Source: Butyriboletus loyo
Lineage: Eukaryota; Basidiomycota; Agaricomycetes; Boletales; Boletaceae
NCBI GenBank assembly: GCA_038093515.1
Contig: JBBPSI010000006.1
Coordinates: forward strand, 1-64,000
DNA length: 64,000 nt
Reading direction: 5' to 3'
The position numbers and the translations under genes are program-made. Numbering within the stretch: position 1 is the first letter of the stretch; each line of letters opens with the position of its first letter. The notes under the pieces are model-generated. The model had not been told where the DNA came from. It saw only the letters and a program-made list of their open reading frames with translations, and did not search any database. This document shows, one piece after another, positions 36,201 to 48,058 of the stretch.

Positions 36201-39200
36201 CTGGAACCAAGAACCTACAGCGAACAAGCTCTCGAGCAGTCGGGTCAATGGCCACGCGTCACCCCACTTACACTTTTTCGGTCCCTCGCGTCCAACTCAC
36301 CAATCGTATTCTCCGAAGATTGGAAAAGATGTCTCATAAGGTTCACTCTGCTCGCGCTTGAGCTCCAGCGTGCTCGAAGACTACTTCGACTACACCTCGA
36401 CAACCTTCATGAAGAGCTGCACAAGGAGCTTCAGAACGAAGGATGTGATGGTTGGAACTCCGAGTCGCATCCAGACTGGCTGCTCATTCAGGTGTGTTCT
36501 CAGGATCATGCGTGTATATGCAGGCTGACACACGTCCTTCCCCCGCGCAGCTGCAAGGTAACTTTCTGGTTCGTCGCGTTCAAGCCGATGTTGCCCGCGA
36601 AATGGTAGCACCAAGCTCGGGTGACAATACGGCCATGCAACTCAATATGGGTGAGGGGAAGTCATCCGTCATCGTCCCTATCGTTGCCGCTGTTCTTGCC
36701 GACGGCGATCAGCTCGTCCGCATCATTGTCCCGAAAGCGTTGACGGCACAGATGTTCGACCTTCTCGCGGATCGCCTCGGTGGACTGGTCAATAGGCGAA
36801 TATACTTCATCCCATTCTCTCGTTCCCTGGAGATGAATGACGAGAAAGCGGCTGCCCTCCGCGAACTTATGTCGGAATGTATGAGGGTGCGCGGGATTCT
36901 GGTCGTCCAGCCGGAGCATGTTTTGTCGCTCAGGCTGGTGAGCGTGGAGAAGCAACTGCCTCAGTCAGAAGACGGTCATCTGGCAAACATGTTGCTGGAG
37001 CTTCAGAAGTGGCTTCACGCTCGTTCACGAGATATTTTGGACGAGAGCGACGAAATCCTTCACGTTCGGTATCAGTTGGTATACACCATCGGTCATCAGC
37101 AACACATGGAAGGCTTCCCCGATCGATGGACCACCACGCAACAAGTTCTGGGCCTCGTCAGTAAACATGCGTCTTCCCTTCGAGACCGTTTCCCGCTTGG
37201 AGTAGAGTACGAGCGTGGTCCATCCGGATCATTCCCCCACCTCCGCATCCTGCACGCAGATGCCGGCAAAGAGTTAATCTCATTGATAGTGCAAGATGTT
37301 ATTGATGGTCTACTTCCGAACTTCAGCTTCGGACAGCTCCGCTCGTGCCTCAGGGATGCAATCCTATGTTTTATATCGTGCGCGGATGTCCCTCCCGAAG
37401 AATTTCAGTTGGTAAAGGAGTACTCTCAGCAAAGTCAGGCTCTCTGGGGTGGGCTGCTACTGCTGCGCGGCCTCTTGGCCACCGGCATTCTTCTTCTTGC
37501 TTTCACAGATCGACGGTGGCGAGTAGACTATGGCCTTGCCCTAACGCGTACCATGCTTGCAGTCCCATACAGAGCAAAAGATGTGCCAGCGCAAAGAGCC
37601 GAGTTTGGCCATCCGGACGTTGCCATCATCCTCACTTGCCTATCCTATTACTACGGTGGCCTCAGCGAAAAACAGCTGAGAGTTTCTTTTGAAATCTTGC
37701 TCAAACAGGATGACCCATCCTTGGATTACGATCTCTGGGTTCGAGACTGCCCTGCCGTTCCAGAAAATCTGCGAATGCTAAGTGGCGTCAACATCAAGTC
37801 GTCGGAACAATGGAAGGAGTCCCTAGTTCCTCTATTCTCGCGGAACCGAGCAACGATCGATTTCTACCTTTCGAGTGTGGTGTTCCCAAAAGAAGCCAAA
37901 GAGTTCCCTTCAAAGCTGTCGTGTTCGGGTTGGGACTTGGCAGAGAGGAAAGAACGTCTATTGACCGGTAAGTTGAGGACAGGCCCACTCGATTGCCGAG
38001 CTCGCTGCTCAGCCATGTTTTAGGATTTTCGGGAACCAATGATGGACAATATCTACTACCACTGCATATCACTCAACGTGACCCCGATCATCAGCGAGGG
38101 ACCAACGCGAAGGTTCTATCATATCTTCTACAGCGGGAGAACAAGCATTACATGTGCATGACAAAAGCGAACGGCGAGCGGCGAACCACGCGCGAGTTCC
38201 TAAATATCCTGGTTAGCCAGAAGCCTGAGATCCGCGTGCTATTGGATGTCGGTGCCCAAATGCTCGATCTCGAAAATCATGAGCTGGCGCAAGTATGGCT
38301 AGACGTCAATCGAGACGCTTCTGCCGCCATCTATTTCAACGAAGACGATGAGTTGACAGTACGGACGCGAGATGGAAGTACACAACTTCTGATAGCGTCA
38401 CCATTCGCACAGCAGTTAGACCAATGTGTGGTATACCTTGATGATGCTCACACACGTGGTACCGACATCAAGTTTCCGAGCAGATTTCGGGCTGCCGTCA
38501 CACTGGGTCCGAAGGTCACCAAAGATCGCTTGGCGCAAGGTCTGCACTGCTTACACAAGTTCTTTCCGTTGATCTAACTGTCGCTGGTAGGTTGCATGCG
38601 GATGCGGAAGCTCGGCCACGGACACTCCATCATGTTTTTCGCGCCCCTTGAAGTTGATCGGCGCATCCGCTGCGTGGCTGGCAAAGTTCCTTTGGTTGCC
38701 ATCGACACCATGGATATCCTACAGTGGGCTATACGTGAGACATGCGACGATATTCAGCAGCGGGCCCCACATTGGGCACAACAAGGGACAGACCATACAT
38801 CCCGATATGTCGCTTGGACCAGTTTCTGCAATGACCAGCTGTCTCCGCAAGCGCTTTCGGAAAAGTGGCTACAGCCGGAAGCGAAGAGGCTGGAAGATCT
38901 CTATGGGCCCCACAACGCTTTGAATTCTACCATGTGGGCCACCTCGGACATTCGCCAACGCTGTATCGAGCTCGGGGTTTTGTCGCTCCGCGATGTGAGC
39001 ATGGATGAAGAACAAGAGCGAGAGGTCATCCATGAAGCTGAACGCGAACGACAAGTGGAAAGGCCTCCGAGAGTGCCCCCTGCGTTACATACACTCCATC
39101 AAGATGTTGTTACCTTTGTCATGACAGGCGTTGTTCCGACAGATACAAAAGCCTTCCGTCCAGCTTTCGAGACACTCGATGCAACTTCCGCAGCTGCCAA

Positions 39201-39882
39201 CGAGGCGCACGTTTGGAGTCCATTTGTGTTGACAACGATGGACTTTCAGAAGACCGTCAGCTCGTCAGGAATGTTAGACGAGTACTTGCGTCCTGTCCAG
39301 TGGATTGTTTCCGGGAAAAGATATTGCAATGAGGTGCTCGTGATTTTGAGCCCTCATGAAGCCACCTACTTGATATCGGATATCAGAACGAGCGGCAATG
39401 TCCACCTTCATGTATACACACCCCGAGTCGTCAGGTCGATGAAACCATGCGACAACCTTGACTTGTACAGTACCCCCACCGTCCCTACCGGGTGGACTCC
39501 TCCTTGCCTTCTTATGGATCAGGTGAACGTGTTTTCTGGGCAGCTATACCTGAAGGACTACGAGACGTACATCCGATTGTGTCGTTTCCTTTGCGTGTAC
39601 GCAGGGAACTCGCAAGGGGAAGAGGGGATTGAGGTTGGGTCTGATGGGTTCATCTCACCAAAGAATCGGTCAAGGCAATTGCAGACCGTGCACTCATTCC
39701 AACGTTCGCCCATTGCTTCGGTGAGGACATTGATCGGCTTTCGCAGGAAAGGGATGCGCTTTGCACCGACGAACATGGGGAAACTTCTTGATGGACGACT
39801 ACTTTTTGAAGACGACGACTTCCATGGTCGTGACTCCGAGGTGCGTTTTGGCATTTACCTCTTGCCAGCTGGCAGCGGGTGA
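30214..39882 (+). CDS. Giant DUF6606-DUF3638-DUF3645 protein, copy 4 (3115 aa, open)
   Basis: Exons: 30214-30499, 30547-33587, 33638-33712, 33771-36491, 36551-37967, 38024-38539, 38591-39882; introns of 47, 50, 58, 59, 56 and 51 nt. The second donor is GTTCGT where copies 2 and 3 have GTACGT. Domains match copy 2: DUF6606 N-terminus, CNKC/HEWPLP, GEGKSS at 2075-2080, DESDE at 2205-2209, AVPYRAKD, GFSGTND, HTRGTDIKFP and QGCMRMRK. It is longer mainly because of an in-frame insertion of about 75 nt (about 35882-35955) adding a hydrophobic stretch (FFFLLYIFLFCALW) at about residues 1838-1863, absent from copies 1-3. The C-terminal tail differs again, ending in LLPAGSG. Function as for copy 2; whether the inserted stretch disturbs folding is unknown. 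Confidence 0.88.
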
Positions 39883-40261
39883 TTGACGATTCGGAATGTT
39901 ACTATGTCCAGAATGTCAAAGACCACTAGCATGCAATGATGGTGGACTAGGGCTTGAATTTGATTCGTAGATGATGTTGTATAGATTCTTTGTGGCACTA
40001 CCTCTTGTTGTAAATGTACCATTATCGTTACGAGTCCTTGAAGTCACCTGGACCCGAACTGACTGGGGGTTCACATACTATTTTGAGGCTTGTCAACCCC
40101 CTGGGTGACAACGTTACTGAAGACGTAACTCAGTTGTTAGCCATTGCAAAAGTCGTCCTCGATATTCGACACAGCCGCATCACTCAACATGGACGGTATG
40201 AAAGCAGCGAAGTAGGTGCACCGAAGCTCGAGGGACGTAGGCATTCACACCATTACTCCAA
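39883..40261. other. Array border between copy 4 and the SNF12-like gene
   Basis: Homology to the other copies' 3' flanks continues to about 40050 (GGTGGACTAGGGCTTGAATT, TTGTTGTAAATGTA), then unique sequence begins. Possible 3' splice sites (ACGTAG at 40240, CACAG at 40269) precede the first recognisable SNF12-like codons, but no convincing upstream exon is visible. The open frame at 40014-40283 lacks any family feature. Confidence 0.5.
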
Positions 40262-41802
40262 ATGCACAGGAGACGCAAGCTGACAGACAAATCCATACCG
40301 AATGCACTCGCCCAATTACCCGACTTCGCGCAAGAGTCTCAAATGTATCAAAGCTTGCTGGAGATGGAAAAGAAGTTGGATTGGACAATGTCGAGAAAAA
40401 GAGTCGAGGTTCAGGACGCGTTGGCGCGAAACCCGATTGTGCGTCCTAGTACGCGTATCGTTCTCGATGGTTCGCTCACGCGGTCGTTTCGCAGACGACA
40501 CGAACACTGAGAGTGTTTGTCAGCCACACGGTCTCTGGTCAACCGTGGCAAGTCGGTGAAGCTGATGGCGACGGAGACGCGGTGAACTTTGAAACAGGAC
40601 AAGGCATTCCAGCGTGGTCACTAAAAGTCGAGGGACGTCTCCTCGAGGCATGTACTGAATCACACTGTCACTCTCCCCCTCGTATTTATTGACAATGGTA
40701 GCCATCAAATCAACGCTCTCGAGACAAAGTGGCGCCCCGGAAGTTTTCGACTTTTATCAAGAGGATGATCGTGGAACTTGATCGTGATCCTCATTTGTAC
40801 CCTGACGGAAACATCGTTGAGGTGTGTTGTCAGGGTTTTATCCGTGCATACCTGATTGAAAATGTTGGTAGTGGCCTCGGCCACAGGGTGTCCAACCCCC
40901 ACTCGATGGGTTTACGATCAGACGGACGGGGGACCAACTGACGCGGGTTCGAATCCTAATGCACTTGGAACAGACCCCAGAACAATACAAAGTTGGCCCC
41001 GACCTAGGTAACTCTTTCGAGTTGTGTTCCTCTTCGCGGCATCTCATACTAGTCTGCCAGCACACGTATTGGGTATCAAGGAAGAGAGCCGGATAGGCGT
41101 TATACAAGCTCTGTGGAGCTATATCAAGCTCAATGGCCTGCAAGACAAAGTTGACCGTCGAAGAATTAGGGCAGATGATTATTTACGTCCAGTTCGTGAA
41201 TAACGTCGTGACAAGTGATTTTTCCTGAAAATATTTGTTTTCTAGATCTTTGGGGGAGATTCGATCATATTTCAGCAGCTGCCCGAGCTGATCAACCGCC
41301 ACCTTATGCCTCCGGATCCCATAATACTATATTACACACTCAGTCCCGGAGTACCGCCCCCAGAGCGACCATCCGCTTGGGACATAGAGGTAAAAATGGA
41401 GGACACTGTCGCAAAAAACCGGATGGCGATGATCGTCCAGTCCAGCAAAGAAAGCACGCAAGATCTCACTAAATTGGACGACGAGGTAGATTCCTCCGCC
41501 ATGCTCCGCCGATTTGATCTCACGTACAGCCACATTTTCAGATTTCACTCCTTGCGCAGTCATTGCATAATTCGCACACGAAGCGGGTATTCCTGGAAAA
41601 TTTTGCGGGCGACCCAGCAACGTTCATCCAGACATGGCTGGAATCGCAGTCGCGGGATCTGGAGAGTGTCCTCGGAAGTGGGCCGAGCGAGGGTGCCACC
41701 ATTCGTGCGGAAGAGCTTCGGCGGAGTGATTTCTTCAGGCTTCCCTGGGTCGAAGAAGCTGTTGCGGTACAAGAAGGCATGCGTCTGGCCTCGAAGCCAT
41801 GA
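40262..41802 (+). CDS. SNF12: SNF12/RSC6/BAF60-type SWI/SNF chromatin-remodelling subunit (SWIB domain), N-terminus probably missing
   Basis: Exons: 40262-40438, 40495-40647, 40702-40821, 40872-41007, 41061-41191, 41246-41485, 41542-41802 (405 aa). The protein starts directly in the conserved BAF60 segment (RRRKLTDKSIPNAL; KKLDWTMSRKRVEVQDAL), continues with TLRVFVSHTVSG, then the SWIB fold at about 193-265 (VIQALWSYIKLNGLQDKVD; HLMPPDPI), then the C-terminal helices (FIQTWLESQSRDL; FFRLPWVEEAV). The family links subunits of SWI/SNF and RSC nucleosome remodellers in the nucleus. Intron 2 starts with GC (GAG|GCATGT) and intron 5 with GTTCGT; each removal restores the family sequence. Relatives usually have an extra N-terminal region, absent here: the ATG is only 380 bp from the end of the giant-gene array. 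Either an upstream exon is unrecognised or the start was lost in a rearrangement. Confidence 0.85.
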
Positions 41803-42019
41803 AATGATTTTGTGTGGTGGAAGTATTTACGAATGTGTGTCTCCTGCCAGTTAGCTTTTTCACTTGAGCTTGGATCGTTGGCGGCCAAGCGTGACACTGC
41901 CATTATAATAAATGATCGACGATCAGCCGGACAAGGCCGATTCAAGTCAGACCACCCCCGTACTAAAAGTCAGGCCATTGCCGGACATTGAAACGCGCCC
42001 CGTTTCTCTCCACACATCC

Positions 42020-44394
42020 ATGGCCAGCAAACAGGTGGGTCGTCGTGTCCGAGTTCGAGCACGGGACATTGACTCATATCTGTGCACCAGCTCGGGAAGT
42101 TAAGACAGGTTCGTGTCACGGCATCAGGCTTCGTTGCTCACTCATGCTGAGATATGGAACCAGTGGGCAGGCGAGAAGATATCCTCTCGTGATAAGACTA
42201 TCATCGTAGAAGACGAACTCAAGAAACTAGAACAAGACATAGAGCTGAGAAAGCAAGGTATCATCCGGTACGCACATCGTTCAATCGATTGTCGTGCGGA
42301 CGTGGGTCTCAATGCCACTCGCGCGAGCGTCAGGTTGCAGGCAACTTCGGAAGACTACTACCATGTGATTTCAAAGAAGAAGGAGTCTCCGTCCTCTGGA
42401 GAGGCGGAGAAGCTCATGCCCCTCGACGCACTTGGCATAGTCATGGTCACACACGGGGAAGAGTATGGCGATGACTCTGCCTTTGGTGAGTGTCAATCGT
42501 GTTGACCGTTCATGGCACGCTCAACGGTGGACTGTCTTCAAGGCACATGTCTCGTCTCCCTGGGCAGGGCTCATTGCCAGATAGCCACACTTCAAGAGGC
42601 GTACGGGCTCACCTTCCGGGATACGTTCACCACGTCTTGTGAGACGTTTGCACAGGATATCAAGGACTACGAGCACCAGCGTAAGAAATTGGATAGCCGT
42701 AGGTGAGTTGAGAACTCTTAGATCGGATGATCGTCATACTTGTTTCCTATGATACCTAGACTGAGCTATGACGCGGCTATCACCAAGCTTGACAAGATCA
42801 AGAACTATAAGAAGGAGAAGGAAAAGGAAAGACGGGAGGCAGAAGACGAATTGCGGCGGTGCCGATTACGCTTGTAAGACCGTCTGTTCGCTCTGCTTTC
42901 TTCTTGTGCTGAGGCGGAAGCAGCGAAGAGACGTCTGAGGACGTTCACTCTCGGATTCAGGCTATCCAGGAGAACGAGACATTGCAGCTACACGAACTGA
43001 CGAATTTCCTTGACATCCAACTCGATTTCGCGAGACAATACTTTGAGATATTGAACGACGTGAAAGCTAGCTGGTGCGACGATTGAGTACCTTTGTGGCC
43101 TTCCGACGTGTCACTTACAACAGGTCAAAGGTTGACGTTGACAACGCTCGAGGACATGAGAGTCAATTCTCAATCGCACGCTCTTTCTTTTGAGGACGAT
43201 GACAAGTACCCTACTATTCGCTCGAAGCGGTCCACCCTTTCGAATCGTACTTCGTCGGTGGAATCGGAGGGTGACCCGGGTGTTCGTACCCCAGTACGAC
43301 GCAAGTCTGATGCTGAAAGATCAATCGCTTCTTCACGGTCTACCTCCCGGGCTTCCCGCAAGCGTTCCGACAGCAGCGTCACTGCAGTTGGAAATGAGAG
43401 CGTCACAAAACACAACAAGAAGATGAGCGTCACCGGGTGGGCCTCGAATGCGGTCAGCTCTCTTGCGGGACTTGGAAAGAAGGACCGAGATGCCTTCGCT
43501 GCATTGATGAATGAAGATGAAGAGAAGGACAGCGTAGACACCCCGGACGTTCCACGTCCGCCTAGCTCAAGATCACTTTCTCGAAAGTTGCCCAAAGTCA
43601 AGCCCGCAGACTTGCTCACCGAATCGTTGAGGACTGATGGGCGTATTCTGAAACCCCCCTCTCAGCAAGAGAAGAAGGTAGTCAGGGCCTTGCATGACTT
43701 TTCTGGTTCTTCGGACGAGCTCTCGTTCAGGGCAGGAGATGAGATTACGGTCATCCACGAAGTACTTGATGATTGGTGGTTAGGGATGCACCAGGATGGT
43801 CGCGAGGGTCTGTTCCCCACAACATATACCGAGCCGGTGTCGAAGAGTCATCGACCGTCGCCGTCATCGTCACCCTTTGAATCAGAACCTGATCTCGCTC
43901 GCGAAGACCAGGTGGATGATAGAGAATCGATCCGTGGTTACATGAACCCACCACACTCGGCGAACAGCCTTAGTTTCGACACCCAGAGCGTGACGAGCTC
44001 GGTCCCCGATGACGAGGAGGAGCGCCACCTGATGCCTGTCAAGTCATCCGACGACGAAGACATCTTCCCAGCTCCTCTCCGGGACTGCCCTCCCATTGCT
44101 GCCCCCGTTCTGTGGAACAGAACCAACTCGGATACCCCCAAGAGACCCCCACCACCGCCACCGCCTCCTCGTCGGTCGACTACAATTACCATCAGCCCTC
44201 TTGTACCCGACCGGCGGCCGCAGACAGAGAGCCCGTCGTCCGCGCACGTATACATACGCGCACCGAACGGCACCTCCGGCCGGGACGTTTCCCCATTCGA
44301 CAGTCTGGCGGACATGTCCTCTCATTGCACCAGCTTTGAGCAGAGCCCTTGTGAACGCAAGGGGCTGTGCAAGAACTGTTTCAGAATGCATTGA
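42020..44394 (+). CDS. BAR and SH3 domain protein (membrane-curvature/endocytic adaptor type)
   Basis: Exons: 42020-42034, 42091-42108, 42164-42267, 42334-42485, 42543-42702, 42760-42873, 42921-43073, 43131-44394 (659 aa). The first exons give MASKQ, LGKLRQ (an 18-nt microexon) and WAGEKISSRDKT, as in fungal BAR proteins. The BAR region spans about 1-238 and is rich in Lys/Glu coiled coil (KIKNYKKEKEKERREAEDEL). A Ser-rich linker leads to an SH3 domain at about 421-475 (ALHDFSGSSDELSFRAGDEI; DDWWLGM; GLFPTTY). Then comes an eight-Pro run near 577 and a C-terminal CKNCFRMH. BAR domains bind curved membranes as dimers and SH3 domains bind Pro-rich partners, so an endocytic or vesicle role is likely. 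The last intron (57 nt) contains an in-frame TGA and its acceptor is the least certain. An in-frame ATG at 41912 could add 36 residues; relatives start at MASKQ. Confidence 0.8.
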
Positions 44395-45852
44395 GTGTCT
44401 CTGTTGATTCAGATCGAGCGTCGACCATGAACCTTTTTTTTTCTTTTAAAGAAAAGTCACCCTTTTGATTGGTTTGTATTGACTAGTTAATGTTTCTGAA
44501 CTATAACATAGTACTCGGACTACTTTTGGATAGAACTTGCTTGGACTCTTTGACTTTTGGATTCGCAGTGGACTGTATATTCAGCCACTTTTGTTTTCCC
44601 GGTCAAGTTGGAGACGAAATCACTATGTACTTGACACATTTGTCTCGTAAAAAGTAAACGTTATGACACCTCGAATGTACAGTTCATTTCTTGAAAAACT
44701 ACACTCTCTTCGGACCTTGTGCCCTAAACTCTCAGCTATGAGCTCGCACAACGACTGTGATGTTTTGCCAAGGTGTCCGGCACAGAATCAATGATCCGCA
44801 TCAAATGGACCATGTTGTCACAGGTACGGCAAGTCGAAGGGTCACTTCAAATACGTCGAGTCCCACGAGGGCGAGGAAAAAAGAAAACAGCGACCCGACA
44901 CCTCAGAAACCCTCTCATGGACCCGTAGAACATGCCCGGAGCGAAGCAGCATGTAGCCCGCACCAGATCGCTGACATTCCGGCCTACTACACGAGCTATA
45001 CAACCACGTAAGCTCTCCATATAAATACACCGTGTCATTGGTCTTCCGGGCGTTTCAAAATCGTTAAAATATATAGAATTGCGAGCTGTGGCACCGCAGG
45101 CCTCACCTCAACCGTCACGATAGTGGCATCTGTCCGCTTGACGGATGACATGTCACATCTGCATTGCGTTCCCTTTTTGCCCCAGGTATGATAGCACCCA
45201 AATGCACGATAACGTCCCCCCAAACGCGCCATCCTTCCGCGTCGGAGGTTGGGGGGGAAAGGCACCTTACATACTTACGGAAGACTCGCGTCCTCGATTC
45301 CTGTATCGGATCCTCATCCGAGGACTCCAGGGTCGACATATGAGCGTCCAGGTGGGGCGAGTAAGCAACGGAGGTCCAGGGACGACGGCTGTGAACAAGA
45401 TCGCGACGGGGGGCTGTGGACGAGAGCGCTCGACGTTCAAACTTCGAAGAGAGTGAAACGATGAGTAAGACTCTGGTTTAATATCTTACCCGGGCAGGTT
45501 CTTCCGCGACCTGACCTTGCTAACTTCGCTATTCCTGCCCCTGCCGCGGAGGTCCTAGTTAGTCGAGGTAAAACTTTTAATCCCCCTTCAAGTGACCATC
45601 CTCACTTGACGACTGCACCGGATAAATTCTGGACATGCCATGCCATTCGATCGAAGAAAAAAGCTCGCGGAACTCGCATCAGCTGTAACGCCGTCCTGAA
45701 ACTTGGAATCTGAAACGCGAGCGGTAGTTTTCTATAAATACGCCAGTCTGGATTTATTGCAAGTTGAGATAGGTCAGCTCTCCTGACGTTCATCGTCCAA
45801 TCTTGTCGTGAAAAAGGTTTACTGGCGTTGACTGCACTTTCCAACTGGCAAC
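44395..45852. other. Intergenic region, no supported gene
   Basis: AT-rich 3' flank of the BAR-SH3 gene, including a T/A tract at about 44431-44455. After that only short overlapping ORFs on both strands with no domain signal. Nothing else recognised. Confidence 0.5.
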
Positions 45853-47278
45853 ATGGGCCTTTGGGAGGTTTCACCCGCAGAACCCAGCATCGTTGTTCTA
45901 AATGCAAATATTGTCTTTTTACTACTGGGGCTTTATGGGTATGTGTTCTCCTTGGCATCAAAGAGAATGAACGGGCTCAAATCGCTGTCTAGGTGGGAAT
46001 ACGTCCAGTCGCTTGATATTGAATACGCAGTCATTCGTGGTCGTTTATCCTTCCGTTGGCCATTGGTAAGTAGGCATATCTTCCTTGGTTCAGCTTGAAG
46101 CTCATTTGGCAAAGGTACCTTACGTTGTTGGACGGACGTTCCTCCTCGTTTTCCTCATCGTGCTGTGAGTATCGAGGGACCAATGTGACCTTAGTTAGGG
46201 AGGTGACACGTTCATAGTATAGTTGTGACAAACCCGATCTCGGGAGACATTCTTTGTCAACGTCAGTCTCATTCACACATCTCTATCTTGCCATCCAGCT
46301 TATGATACCGTCTATTCAGCTAGCATATTGTTAACATCAGTGAGCTACGCTGCCACAGCTTCACATGATTTAGTTTGCTGAGAACTCATTAACGCTAGCT
46401 ATCAGGGAACATTGCCCTGGGATGTTCCTCAACAATTTTCATGATTCGCGCGTGAGTCTGGATAGTATCAGCTAGCCTGCGGCTTACACTTGGCGTAGAT
46501 GGGTGATCTGGAAGGACTCCCGTTTAGTGCGTATCCTGCTATTGCTCCTTTCGCTGGGGCAATGCACCATGTTAGTGATTGGTACGAGTGCATCTTCACG
46601 GTCTTTCACCCACACCACGTTCAATTTTTCTTGGTTTAGACATGGCGAGTATAACAGCGATAGATGTGAGTGGAATTTGTGCGCTTTATATCAAGTATCC
46701 GCAAGTAGTTGCTGCAACCCCCATGTACAGTGAGTCGTGTTATTACGTCCAAACTGGCGTTGTGTTCAGTTGACATACTTGAGCCACATGCTACGACCTC
46801 CTTGTATTCATATTGTCGGTTGTGGGGTTATCAAGACAACGATCCGAGTCCCCTTTGAAGAAGCGTTTGGTCACACAAGGCATTCTGTATTTTGCAGTAA
46901 CAGTAGCCGTCTCTATTCCAACAATGGTCTGGGGTCCTTACTCTTCACTCCATACCGTGTTCTCATCGTCATCTTTAGGTTTGTGCTCTGCTCAATAGCC
47001 GTAAGATTCAATTTCTTTGGGTATTGCGCACCGTGATTCAATCGTAGTCCAGCCCTATGGATGATCTTTTGTGATTCTGGTGAGTCAGTCGCTCCCGATG
47101 GTGTTTTGGAATGGCTAACGAAGGTGCGACAGCCATCGCTATAAGGTATTCCATCGGTTTCCGTTAGCGTCGGATTACAAGGACCGGCTGACCATGATGA
47201 ATTTCAGCACGATTGCATCGTGCAGGGCAGCGAGATCACTCATCTCTCTTGATACCTCCACACCAGGGTATGTACGAA
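45853..47278 (+). CDS. Probable seven-transmembrane agaricomycete protein, structure uncertain, possibly degenerate
   Basis: Recognisable exons: 45853-45938 (MGLWEVSPAEPS, then a hydrophobic helix), 45993-46065 (WEYVQSLDIEYAVI; FRWPL), 46115-46164 (VPYVVGRTFLLVFLIVL), 46218-46261 (TNPISGDILCQ). A later piece reads NIALGCSSTIFMIRA, continuing after an intron as WVIWKDSRLVRILLLLLSLG. Near the end is STIASCRAARSLISL, the closing motif typical of this large agaricomycete family of 7TM membrane proteins of unknown ligand. Between about 46745 and 46880 the family-like segments (SYCRLWGYQDND, then KKRLVTQGILYFAVTVAV) lie in different frames without an obvious intron. The gene may therefore be broken, or the model incomplete. 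Start chosen at the ATG opening the first hydrophobic exon; the end is approximate. Confidence 0.5.
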
Positions 47279-48058
47279 GATGAATATCGATACGTATGGA
47301 CTCGTATGACTCACGCGCGCCAGCAGCCAGACATGGGAGAACAACAGCACATTAACCACCCATATTGTGATTCAGTCGTCGATAAGTCCTGAGTGCATGA
47401 CCCCAGAAGGACGACATTGTGTCGATGAAGCAGACAAGTGCTAAACCTCCGGACAGATGGTTATTATTTTTTATCTTATTTTCCACCCAGTGAGTCACGC
47501 ATTTGGATGCCTCCGTTTGGCTCACCTCACGTTGCGTGCAAGTATCTTTGCGGAACCCAGGCAGGAACACTGGCTTTCCGTTGACAAGCGTCTGCCTGTG
47601 TCAGAACGACTATATTTATATTTCCTCTATGTGGAGCTTTCGTGCTATCGTAACCGGTTTTCTTTCTACACCCTTCCACGTAGGTTGCGTATTCTCGCTG
47701 TTCGGATCAAACCTCTTTCCAAGTTTGCTTTCTGAACCATGCATGTGACGGGTAGCCTTGATTTTTTTTACAGCACAAGACAAGTTAGGTAGTCAGACCA
47801 TTCTAGTATTGCTGGAATCCTGTCGTCGCGCAACGACCATGTCTAATGAAACGCATGTATTCCGGTGACTCATCACAGTAGACTTTTTTATGATACAAGC
47901 ATGCATTACATTTTAGCTGGGAGAGGGCTCGAGTCGAGTGCAGCTGTCCCCGACGCTACGCATTATAGTAATTTATGAAAAAGTCTACCTGGCTAGATAA
48001 GATACGGTAACCAGAAATTTACCTAAGCACAATCCACCCTCTTCATCCCATTCCAACG
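47279..48058. other. Intergenic region, no supported gene
   Basis: Only short ORFs without domain features on either strand. The last 100 bp is the 5' flank of the ARPC5 gene (CACAATCCACCCTCTTCATCCC just before the ATG). Confidence 0.5.

Larger units (their letters stand above)
687..40050 (+). repeat. Direct tandem array of four DUF6606/DUF3638/DUF3645 giant genes (about 11.3-kb period)
   Basis: Four head-to-tail units share gene body, intron positions and parts of the intergenic spacer. Start codons lie at 7562, 18885 and 30214 (spacings 11,323 and 11,329 bp); the start of unit 1 lies off the window. Spacers 5673-7561, 17143-18884 and 28432-30213 show patchy homology, strongest in the last 500 bp before each ATG. 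Homology after copy 4 persists to about 40050, then unrelated single-copy sequence follows. Some blocks between units look virtually identical while neighbouring blocks are clearly diverged, so the array has been homogenised piecemeal. Confidence 0.93.

Noticed and set aside
40014..40283. 90-codon ORF as the missing first exon of the SNF12-like gene
   Set aside because: It is in another frame, begins in array-derived sequence and has no BAF60-like residues.
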